From the NCBI RefSeq assembly GCF_000002995.4, contig NW_025062475.1, positions 8,746,187-8,810,186 of the forward strand: 64,000 bases of DNA, in the 5' to 3' direction. This DNA is from Brugia malayi (Eukaryota > Nematoda > Chromadorea > Rhabditida > Onchocercidae). Shown one piece after another: positions 53,591 to 64,000 of the stretch (position 1 is its first letter; every line of letters begins with the position of its first letter). A program made the translations under genes and the position numbers. The notes beneath the pieces are model-generated. The model made no database searches. It was not told where the DNA came from and was given only the letters and a program-made list of their open reading frames with translations.

Positions 53591-55025
53591 GATAAGCAGT
53601 TGATATAAGTGATAGTGTTACTTTTTTTTTTATCATAGCAACTTATTTAAATGTGTCCGAATATCATCTTTTGATAGATACTACCACATACTTTTTTTTC
53701 TTCATGACAAAGTTCCCGTTTCAAAAAAAGTTAGATCTATCAAAATATCGGAGTGAAGGTCTTTTACATACTATCATCAGCAATTGACTGAAATTTATTA
53801 CCTTCTTCCAGTAAGTGTTGAAGTTTTGATAGAATTTAAAAAAAACTATTCACTATGATATATATTACTGCGAAAATTTTTATTCATATTCATTGAGGCA
53901 TATTTAAAATTTCTTTCATAAAATGTTGAAAACATTCCATCAAAAAGCTTTTTCTCTTTGGTAAAAAATCTTCAAACCGACCGGAAAATGATTAGAAAAT
54001 TTTCGAATTCTTGGTAGTAAGCAAAATATGTCTATATCACCGCTTAAATTAGCATTTTTTAGCCTTGACCTGATGCTCATGCTCTCTAAGAAGAAAATCA
54101 AAAAACGCATCAAGTCAGAGATTAATATCGAACAACGGAAAACAGCATTCTGCTGCACTGAATTTAATTTCTGTTCTGAGATAATTTCTTGTTTGATCGT
54201 GGAAAGTTGAAACAGTAAGGGTAAGTGACTTGGTTACTTTCGTTTTACCGATGCGTATTCTGACATTCATTTCAGTGCAGTGTTGGTTTGAAAAGGATGC
54301 TCTGCAATCGGTCAAAGTACTTTTCGACTAGGATCGAGAGATCAGAGGAGAAAGGAAGCACAATATAGTATGCTTGGCATTTCATAGTTTGCTCTTTCTG
54401 AACTGTAGTTAAGTATCAGTTTAAAAAAAAATGCCAGTAGTAACAGTATGTAGTAACAGACAGTATGTCACAAAAGTGGATGCAATATTTTAAATTGGAT
54501 TATCGATTGATTCCTAATTTGAAAACACTTTCTGTAGAAGTGCTGTCGCTAATGTAAAACCTAAAACTACAATTACGATTAATTCGAAATAAAAGATGTT
54601 TCGAATGTTCAAACATTGCTTGAAGATCTGAGGACGAGTGATGGATGCATACAGTCACCATGCGATTTGCGCATGAAATTATATGAAAATATAGATGGGA
54701 AGTGAAGGGTGAGGAAAATGGATGAGTGACCTAGTTTCGGAGATTCGGTGACCACCAACAGCAACCATTTCTGGTCATCGGCCTAAAAATTTTAGATTGA
54801 GCGTCGAGCGAAAAAGAAAATGGTAGAAAGACATTGCCTGCTTTTCAATTTGCCCCTAGCTGATAAATTGTTCCAAAAGGGACAGAGAACGAACCTGAAT
54901 AATTTCTGGATAAGTGGCATGTTTTAAATTTTATTAATTCATTCGATAATAAAAGCTCATTCCTAGTTGTTATTAATATAATATTAATAAAATATTAATA
55001 AAAACAAGCAAAGCACATGAGTTTT

Positions 55026-55223
55026 TTAAACCGATAGAAAGCTGAAAAATGATGAATTAAGTGAGAACTGGTCAATATTGATGATTAGCAAGTAACTTAA
55101 GTCATACGGAACAGGTTTTCCTTTCGTTCGGGCAACAAGTAGCATTTGGCCTTCAAATACATCTACCACACAACTACTATTATCAATCAGAGAAACTGAC
55201 AAGCGATGATTTCTCCTCATCAA
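55026..55223 (-). CDS. Doubtful short ORF, possible isolated exon
   Basis: A 65-codon frame with a more protein-like composition than its surroundings (for example DVFEGQMLLVARTKGKPVPY). It has no clear neighbouring exon, and I recognise no domain with confidence. It may be chance or the remnant of a gene. Confidence 0.15.
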   Translation of the reverse strand: MMRRNHRLSVSLIDNSSCVVDVFEGQMLLVARTKGKPVPYDLSYLLIINIDQFSLNSSFFSFLSV

Positions 55224-57039
55224 ATACAGTCCTCGTTTTTACAAAAGTGACATGAAACAGACAGTAGAAGTGTAAAGAATTTCACTATTGATAGCCTTTG
55301 GGCAATTACACGCGAATCATACTCTATCAGTTGCTAAAGATTACTGTCATCAAATGATTACCCATATTTCTCTACAACAGTTATCCTGTTTCATCCGTAG
55401 AAAGAACAACGTTTTATTTATATTGCCAAAGTGTCACCTTAAGACACAATAATTTTTCAAATTAAGATACTCTATAAAGTGAGTCTTCTGCTGCAGAAAC
55501 GTCTGAAACCTTCGAAATGTTCAAAGTCAACTATCCTCTCTTTACCTGCAAATAAGGTTATCAATGTTTTCGTCTTTCTTCTTTATTAAATATTTCTTGT
55601 TGACGCAGAAAACTTTACCACCACTTTTATATTAAGCGTTCTTAAAGCACTAAATTAAAAGAAAAAAGAGAACGATTTCTCTTCGAGTTATTAATAAGGT
55701 ATAATGTGCATTTTAGTCAGTAAATCACTAAATTATTCACTAAATAGTTTATAAGACCTTTCTGCACTTATTTTCTTGCTTACTCTGACTTTCTCAGGCA
55801 CTAAAAAGCAAGTTACTAGCAATTTTGAAAATCGGTGTGAAATTTCATTTGTACTTTGGTATTCTTCCTGATACCATTTCATATCTCCACTGCTTTAAAT
55901 TGAACTGCGTGATGACTGAGATTCCCCCTTCCACTTATCTTCCATTCTTAACGGTCAACCATTTACGAACTGATATATTTCAATGCTCATTTCGATATGA
56001 AGAATCACTGATATCAGTGAATATCGACCAATGGGCAGTAAGTACTATCCCCAGTTGCTGATCCTAAACGATAGCTTGCAAAACTTCGACTCCCGCATTT
56101 TGCTAAGCAAAGAGAAGAGATCTGATGACATGCATTTGACCACTATTGCCATCCCCTTCTCCACTCTTCTTCCACTTATTCCTTAAATTTTCGTTTTATT
56201 TTCAGGTTGCTGTTATTATTATTGTTGCATTATTTACCAATTAGTAAGAAGGTGTAGTTTATAAGTCACACATCTCTCGAAGAATGCTATCTTCCCTTTC
56301 TTCTCGTTTCTATCTTTTTCTGCAAATGACTGACTCATTATAAGTGAATGAATGTGTGATTGTACTGCAACGCAACGCAACGCACGCTTTACTTGCATTA
56401 CTGCCATAGCACTATTTACATTATTTTTAGCATATATTTTGCACACGATAGCATTATTGGAGCACCATCTTCCATTCCAACAGCAGGAATCGAAACCGCC
56501 GCTGCAAACAACCTCATCATGTTATGTAGCAGACTGCAGGAGTAGAAGTGATCTTTGAACTAAGAGTAGTAGAGTTACCGATCTAATGTCGCCTGTCTCT
56601 ACTCATCATTCGCCCTCGCTGTTTCTTCACGTTCTCTAACTCATTTATCCTGCAACTCTGCAAAAATTTTCATTTTCTACGCACACCACCCTCAGTGCTC
56701 TTTTTTTTGTATCGAAAAAAGTGGTAAATAGCCGTTGTACTGTAGGGCGACCTATGCCACCTTTGTTAACCTCTGACCCGGCAGACTCAACTGTCGTTCC
56801 ATCCTGAATAAGAATGACATTGACTAGCAAACTTCAGCATTCAATTTGCTCAAATTTGTATTGCCCGACTAATATGGATACGTTCAGATTTGATTTGAGA
56901 TTTGAGAGTTGGAGAATCTCTCGAGAACTGCTTTGTTCGTATTTTGTGGCTGGCCGATTAAGAGCGCTCATTGAATACTTCGTTATCTTCGAAGTTAGCA
57001 GGCGCAATTTTCCTCTTTGTGTTTCGTCGTAGCTGTAGT

Positions 57040-59835
57040 ATGGGACCAAGAACACCAATCAAGGTGACTCTTGTCGGCTCAGGCAATTGGTTCGTTCATT
57101 TTCTCGTATTTTATTGGCAAAGGAATAAATTGACGGGGATTTTTGGAAAAAGATTCCGGTTCAACACAAAATTTGAAATTATAATAATTTGGTTGCTGTT
57201 TCAGTGTTTTAGGATTACTGAGCAAATATTGGAAAACAGTTTGAACTAATTTTGATTTTTCTTTGGTTAGGGGTTCAGCAATTTCGCTGATCGTTGGGAA
57301 AAATGTGCAGAAGTACAAAGATATGTTTGATCATCAAGTACGCATGTGGGTTTATGAAGAGATAATCAATGGGATGAAACTTACGGAAGTAATTAACACG
57401 CAACATGAAAATATCAAATATCTGCCAGGCAAAAAGCTGCCACCAAACGTGGTTCGTTATTTCGATTCTTGCATTTTTCTCTTTATTCAATGGTATCCTT
57501 CTCCTACATGCGAAGAGAGCATATGACCCATGACCTATAACAAAACAATATTATATAATATTATTAATAGTTTCTGCTAAGTTTTCTTTTCGCTGTGAAA
57601 TGTGGTAATGCATTGATTTATAATTTGTCTATTTTCCAGCATAGTTCGATTCGTAAAACTTTGCCAATTGCATGTCTTTCATTTCAGATTTACCAAATAT
57701 TATAAAAAAAATTTCATTTGGAATCGCTCTTTCATCAAATTTCTGCTGAAATTCATATGATATAAAAAAAGCAATTAATCAAACTAATTGTAGGTAGCTA
57801 TACCGGACTTGCTGACAGCTTGCAAAGGCAGTGACATACTCATATTTGTAATCCCTCATCAGTTTGTGGAAAATGTTTGCATACAGTTGAAGGGTCACCT
57901 AAAAGAAGGCGCGCTTGTAGTTTCACTCATAAAGGTTCTATTCATCATTTGTAGACTTTGGTAAAGTTTTGTCAAATTGTTTGAATTTGCCGCTTAGTCA
58001 GAGATGTTAAAGATGATAATAGGAGCCGGCTGTTTTGGTTCAGAAATCCATTTCAATGCTTTCAGCTTGAGATTAAAATTTGTCATGTAAAATAACACGA
58101 TTAAAATTAGCATTAGGTCTTTTAGGGCTTCATGATTCAGAAAAAGAAAGGTGGGATTCGTTTGGTTACTGAAGAGATTCGCGATTTGCTGGATGTTGAT
58201 ACAGCTGTTCTGATGGGTGCGAATTTGGCCACTGAAGTGGCAAATGAAGATTTTTGCGAGGCTACTATTGGTAGGTGCAGATTTGAGATAGCTGAAAGTA
58301 TTGCTCGATGTTTTGTTTTTATAAATTTGCGAGATCAGATAAACCACGCTGTGGTATGTTTATATCCATATTCCTCTAGTTATCTTACACAAGGTGCACA
58401 TGTCAACTGCTTTCTATTTTGAGATTATTTAACATGTTTAATAATTATTGTTCTCTTTGTTAAATCAGTAGTTGTAGGTTGTAAAGATCAGAAAGACAGA
58501 TGGTCTATACTGCAGAAATTGTTTGATAGTGACAATTTCAAGATTGCTCTAACGGAAGATGCAAATACTGTCGAATTATGTGGTGGTCTCAAAGTTAGCA
58601 ATTCTTGTTTTGCTTATAAAATGCATTCTAGTATGGAATTTGGAACTCTACTGTAGCATACTTTTCGGTTTGTTGCAGAATATTGTGGCATGTGCCGCAG
58701 GCTTTGCTGATGGCCTTGGTTATGGAAGTAATACAAAATCAGCTATTATCCGACTGGGTCTTATGGAAATTACCATCGTAATATTTTTATGAAGCTTAAT
58801 CATTTCGTTTTCTCAGTTAATAGACTAAGTTAACGATTATGATGCGAGTGCACTTGATTGTCATGATCGCACAATAACCTTTGTGCATTTCAGTTTGTCG
58901 AACTGTTTTATCATGGCTCGAACATCCGGACATTTTTTGAAAGTTGTGGTGTAGCTGATCTTATAGCAACGTGTAGTGCTGGCAGAAACCGTAAAATATG
59001 CGAAGCATTCGTTAAAACGGGGAAAGTGAGTGAATTGAAAGTCAGATCCATTCGAATCATTTGTACTTAACTATTTGTTCCCTAATCTATTCGTTCCTCT
59101 GTAGTGTATTTGACAAAGAATGATCTCCTTTTTGGATGCCAAATCACATTTAGTTCCAAAAGTACGTTAAGCTTTATATTTCAAGGCATTAAAGGAAAAA
59201 TGTATATATGATGAGGGCAGAGCGTCAAGACATTCAATAAACAGAATATCATCAAATATAGAATCTTCAAATTTGAATTGTTTTAGTTCATTGTCAGAAT
59301 TTCTGTTTTTACTCTCTGATTTTCTCATCAGTTCTATGAATGAGAACAGGTAAGTTATGATTTTAGAGTAGAGGTTTGTTGAAGGCACTGAAGTTCAGTT
59401 TCGTTTTTATACTTGCTTTTTTAGTCAATTAAAGAATTGGAACAGGAGATGCTGAATGGACAAAGTGCTCAAGGTCCTTTGACAGCTGAAGAAGTTTATC
59501 TTATGTTGAAGAAGCACAACATGGTTTCAAGGTAACAATTCTTGAGTTAGTTTAATATTGATGCAACCTTATTCACAGAGAAACTTACAGAAGAGTTTTT
59601 TGAGAATTCTACTAATCTTGCTGTCAAGAAATTAATTCTAGAATGAGTCAGATAGTTAACTCTTAAGAACATGAAACTTGTGGTAATCCTCATCGTAGTT
59701 AATATTCGAAATGTTTATATCTATATAATTCTTTTCAGATTTCCATTGTTCTCAGCTGTGCACCAGATATGCCAAGGACATATTTCTCCAGATCATCTGG
59801 TAGCTCACCTTCGTGAATCCCAAAACTCGAATTGA
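57040..59835 (+). CDS. gpdh: Glycerol-3-phosphate dehydrogenase [NAD+], cytosolic, complete, 355 aa
   Basis: Interconverts dihydroxyacetone phosphate and sn-glycerol 3-phosphate with NADH; supplies glycerolipid and glycerol synthesis and one half of the glycerol phosphate shuttle. Nine exons close in frame: 57040-57089, 57271-57451, 57794-57934, 58126-58270, 58478-58593, 58679-58777, 58894-59025, 59425-59531, 59739-59835. The Rossmann fold opens with [12 protein letters not shown] at the N-terminus. VVSLIKGF holds one active-site Lys, [20 protein letters not shown] the second, and [19 protein letters not shown] the Arg that binds the substrate phosphate. Length equals the family norm, and no targeting peptide precedes the fold, so it is cytosolic. 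Worms carry two paralogues; this copy cannot be assigned to either. Two nucleotides follow the end of Asn-Trp in exon 1, so the GxGxxG motif is split by intron 1. An AATAAA lies at 60245-60250. Confidence 0.96.
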
Positions 59836-62800
59836 GAAACCATCGGATTTTTAAAACATTTGTTTGTTGTCATAGTGGTTTGAGAAAAAACTAATCTCAG
59901 CGAATTCAGCTTTTCCATCCTCAGTTTTTATTTTCGATGCTTGTAATCTCATAGGAGCTCTACATTTCATTGATACGGTTCCTATCACTTATACCTACGT
60001 ATTTGTACAGTCTCCAGAAATTATTTTAATAGTCTTATTACATTCTTTTAAATATTTCTTTCCTTTGATATTATAAAGTTATCCATTTTCATTGATGTTT
60101 CAAAACAAAAAAGTGTTTTCCGAATCTCCCCTTTTTTCAAGAGCTGTGTTTTTCATATCTTTCTTGAGTAAACCTAAGCACTAGCTTAATTCTTTTTTTT
60201 TATCTCGTTGTGGTTATGTCTCATAATTTCGAAGAAAAAATAGAAATAAAAGAAAAATGCTATAGCTTCTCTTGAAGCTTTATAGCTCCCACCTATCTAA
60301 CAGTTTTTTGTTCTATGTAAATCGAAGCCAGTGCTAATTTTCATGCATGTAATAGAACCTTGGAGAGACAAGAGGTTTTATCTGGCATTTTTTTTTTTTT
60401 TTCAACCGTTTACTACGCTCCTTTTTCGACAGTTTTGAGGGAATTGAATGCTTTATTAATTGAAATGTACTATCGATATTGATTTATACTACCGATTTAA
60501 ATTTTGATGAAAAGTTTTCATTTTTTGTTTAATCTAGCTTGTTTTTGTTTTTTGAAATAAAAGCCGACTACAAGAAAGTTGATACGGTTGCTTTGCAAAC
60601 ATCCAAACAGTTTTGGGACTAATTACGCTAATCTTCAGTGAATCGGATTTTGCATATCTTATTAGATAATAGAAGCTATAGGTTATTTCTTTGACTTTTA
60701 TTTACCATGAATGATTATGTATATAAAATTGTTTCCCAGCTAAAATTTTGGATGCTTTTTGAACTTAGTGTTTGATTGAATACAACGATTGTTTCGCCAT
60801 GTCATTTTAAATCTCATGACAATTTTCAAATGTCACCGTGACCTACTGCAATAAATTCAAAACCATAACTTGTTGGAAAGGAGTGACAATATGTAGGGAT
60901 GTTGCTGATAGGTAATGGAAGCTCGAACGTATTATGTAGTGAAATATTTCTTATTTTTCAAAACTGATTTGTAAATGTGATTCATTCTTATTAAGTACTG
61001 TATTAAAAAATTTAACATCAACTGAAGAGATTAGCAGTAGCAGTACTACTTCAAATTCTGTGATATTGCATTTGTTAAGAAAAATAATGGAAATACAGAA
61101 AAGTTTACCTTACTCTATTTGGATGTACGAAAAGTAGTAGAGAAATTGTCTTAACTACTGCAATGTTGATGATATCGCTAAGATGCTGAAGCAACATTTG
61201 AAGTGAGCTAAATTATAAGCAGCACTTAGAAGTAAGATAAATCAAAATGACTTAAGGAAGGTGGGTCGGAGTTGACAAACTAAAACGTATTGCGATGTGT
61301 TAAATTTTTAATTTCAAATCTAATACTGAAGATTGATAAAAGGATAGTAGCATTAGTAAAAGTTGTGTTGTATACATAAAATAATTTTTATTGTACTTTT
61401 AGAAAGGGAGTGGCGAGTGGAAGATACTGAATGTTGGGAAAGTTATATGCACGTGCAATTGCAATCTGCGTGAGCAAGATTGGATGGTTATTTGTTAAAC
61501 GAGGGGAGAAGCAAGATCTAAATTTGTGATAACCACTAAATTCGAATTTGCATCAATTGTTACGACTAAAAGTTTTCATTCAATTGAGTTGACAAATTAT
61601 GATGAATTCATGCTCGAGTTGCAATCTTCTCGGCCTATTTACAATTAAGTTCATCTCATTTACTTATCCTTTATATAAATGTCTAACTTTTTCTTATTTC
61701 AACACTCACCATGACTTTCGTCAACTACCTTGCCTTGATTTTACTATCCAGAACCGCTCATTGACATCTGACAGTCGTACTGCTTTTTACTACCTTTCAT
61801 CACCAATTCAGTAGTGATGGGCAATTTTAACAACACTTAATTTCTGTATAACAATTTGAAAAAACTTAATTCGGCCTTTCTTTTTATTCAACCATAATCT
61901 ATCTGCTAATAACGTCAGTGCTAGCTGGTTACAGCATGCTTTAGTACACAAATAGACCATGCTGTGTTTTCAGTACTTGAATGTTTCGAGAAATTATAAA
62001 AGATACTCCACCTTAACTTCATACTTTTGCATAATATTTATAGTTTACTACGCCGGAAAGCAACGCTATTTGTAAATGAAAAAGTTTTTTCTACCAGAAT
62101 TTCTGTTGGTGATAAGAGTAAGTTGTGTATGTACAAATGAGCTCGTAGTTTTAAATTGTAGTATTTTGTCTTTTTTTTCAATGGCCACGGAGAAATAGAA
62201 TAAATTAAGTGGAGAACAGATGAACCGGTTCATTGATATGTTCGTTTGCGAAGACTAACAATTGCCTGCTCACACAATGAAGCGAAATTTTTGTGGAAAA
62301 GTCAAAATGATGGCAAGACATAACTGAGCTACGCTCACATGTCGTATGCCTAACGACTAATGATTTATGATTTTTGCTATGCCAGATAGGTATATTAATT
62401 ACTAATTTTGGCTCCTATTCATCTTTCATCTATTTCTTTCTCCATAGTCTCTCCCATTTCCTCTACTACAACTACTTGTAAAGCTATTGCTACTACTAAA
62501 AAATGTCATTGAACGCAGTAAATTACTCCTTCTTAAAATTTTCAATTCTTGAATTTCTTCTAAACGATGAGTTAAATTATTAACAAAGCTGTATTGATAC
62601 TATTTAATGTCGTCCTTTCATCAAATCCTGGATATGATATCGTAATATGTAACTTGCAACTTTTGAATAGTTATAAGTATGGTTGAGATGTGTTTTAAAG
62701 TGAAGCTTATTACTTTGTTAAGTCTACCTCCAGCAAATTCTTCTTATCCTTCCGAGAAATAGATATAAATTTAGCTGCGTTCGAAACGTAACGTTATTTT

Positions 62801-63705
62801 AGTAAATTCAAACTCATGGGAATAGAAAAATGAATGTAAACATGATTTTATGGAATGATTTCTTTTTAGTCGTAATCTACTAAACTTGCTGGTATTAAAA
62901 TTACTGCACTTATTGTTTTATGTCCAATAAACGAATGCTAGTAGAAGATTGATATTTCATGTATCACTAAATCGAGAATAATATATAATTCCAAAGAATG
63001 TATTGACAAAATTCAGTTGTTCAACTATTCATTCTCCCTTATGTTACAATATCAGCATTATCTATTGTAGCCATATGAAAACATATGCTGCAAATGATAG
63101 TCTGAACAAAAAACAAAACGTCCACTAGCATAAATGAAGTGCACAAATTTAGACTCCCGACCGAATTCTAGAAACCTGTGAAGAGATCAATTTTGAATAT
63201 CAATAAATTTCATTTTTGTTAAACTATCACCCTGATACGAAAAGGTGGACACACAGCTATCATGCACTACATCTCAACTCAAATCCTTCAATATTAATCT
63301 TTTGAAAAACTTTTCAACCATTAAAGAACAACTGGTAGGAAGAGGTGACTTCTCATTATGAATTCCATTCTAGATGTTTCGGGAATTTATTTGAGAATCC
63401 AAGCAGGAAATCTTGATGAAAGGAGTACAAAAAGAGTTTTGTGATCTGATTAAGGAGGTTCTATAGAGTACTTCAATTCGAATTTGGTAGTTCTGTGTGA
63501 CCTGATTGTATTGCTAAGAAATCGCTTCAGTGTAGTAGTGAATATGTGTCATTTTCTGTAGAGAGATGTCATTCCATTAACTACTTCTAAACAATATCAT
63601 AGTTTGAAACTTTTTAAATAAAACTGAAGCGGATTAATGAAAGGCAGCCAAGTTGTTGCAGCATAACTATTAGCATTAGTACTACTAATGACTGTACTTA
63701 TAATT
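59836..63705. other. Gene-poor region after glycerol-3-phosphate dehydrogenase
   Basis: Holds the 3' UTR of the dehydrogenase (AATAAA at 60245-60250), then about 3.4 kb of AT-rich sequence. Only short frames such as 61599-61814 (+) occur, without family match or splice context. I see no gene. Confidence 0.6.
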
Positions 63706-63986
63706 ATGAAGATATCTAGCTTTATGGCTGTCAAGGTAATATATTTCCTGATATAAAAAATATTCTTTTTAAATTCAAAACATAATTGCTTATGAACAGA
63801 TATCAGATCCTTGGAAACGCAACATCAAAGCGACATACGATTTTAAAAATTTTTGATTTTTGGGAGACCCGAACTGCTTCTGACGAAATTTGCGATGCTC
63901 TAAGAAAAGTATGGCTGGACCTCTTAGAACATGGAAGGTATCAACGAACTTCCAAGCCACCGTTCCGCGATTTTCTTGACAATTAG
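63706..63986 (+). CDS. Unassigned small ORF near window end, possibly two exons
   Basis: A 66-codon frame (63786-63986) ends at a TAG and has base composition richer in G+C than its surroundings, with segments such as DEICDALRKVWLDLLEHG. An ATG at 63706 followed by ten codons and a GTAATA donor (63736) can be joined in phase to ATCCTTGG after ATATCAG (63804). That would give a protein of about 69 aa. I recognise no family. It could also be the last exon of a gene not otherwise visible, or chance. Confidence 0.25.
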
Positions 63987-64000
63987 TTGTATCTATGAAG

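Overview
This window is nuclear DNA from a eukaryote, very probably a nematode. It is AT-rich, its genes are split into many small exons (about 30-420 nt) with GT..AG introns, and the standard genetic code holds throughout. The best-recognised proteins have their closest known architecture in worms: a BMP-type R-Smad of the SMA-2 kind, HIRA, VPS53 and a TUT4/7-like uridylyltransferase. The intron style and the AT-rich gene-poor stretches would suit a filarial or other clade III worm, but that is inference; the sequence alone does not give the species. There is no bacterial, phage or CRISPR content.

Layout, left to right. 1-4294 (-): N-terminal and middle part of VPS53, a GARP/EARP tethering subunit, cut by the window edge. 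4989-7537 (+): a complete BMP-class receptor Smad, divergent from VPS53. 9592-12049 (+): a complete SLC35A-type nucleotide-sugar transporter. 14415-20981 (-): complete histone H3.3 chaperone HIRA, convergent with the transporter. 23610-33648 (-): a complete 29-exon TUT4/TUT7-type terminal uridylyltransferase. 33977-42858 (+): a 26-exon Na+/H+ exchanger of the SLC9C (sperm-type) architecture, which shares a 328-bp divergent promoter interval with the uridylyltransferase. 44212-49170 (-): a type II membrane protein with a lumenal BRICHOS-like domain. 49171-57039: gene-poor DNA with a 187-bp TG microsatellite, an AAT repeat and a long hairpin. 57040-59835 (+): complete cytosolic NAD-dependent glycerol-3-phosphate dehydrogenase. 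59836-64000: mostly empty, with one weak ORF at the end.

The genes are not an obvious pathway or operon. They are household and signalling genes: membrane traffic, TGF-beta signalling, glycosylation, chromatin, RNA uridylation, ion exchange and glycerol metabolism. Exon boundaries were derived by hand from splice consensus, reading phase and protein-family similarity. All gene models close in frame except one junction in the exchanger (exon 4 to 5), which is flagged together with a few other uncertain joins. The observation I would follow first is the exchanger: a transporter core, a putative voltage-sensor-like membrane block and a degenerate cyclic-nucleotide-binding fold in an animal group whose sperm have no flagellum.
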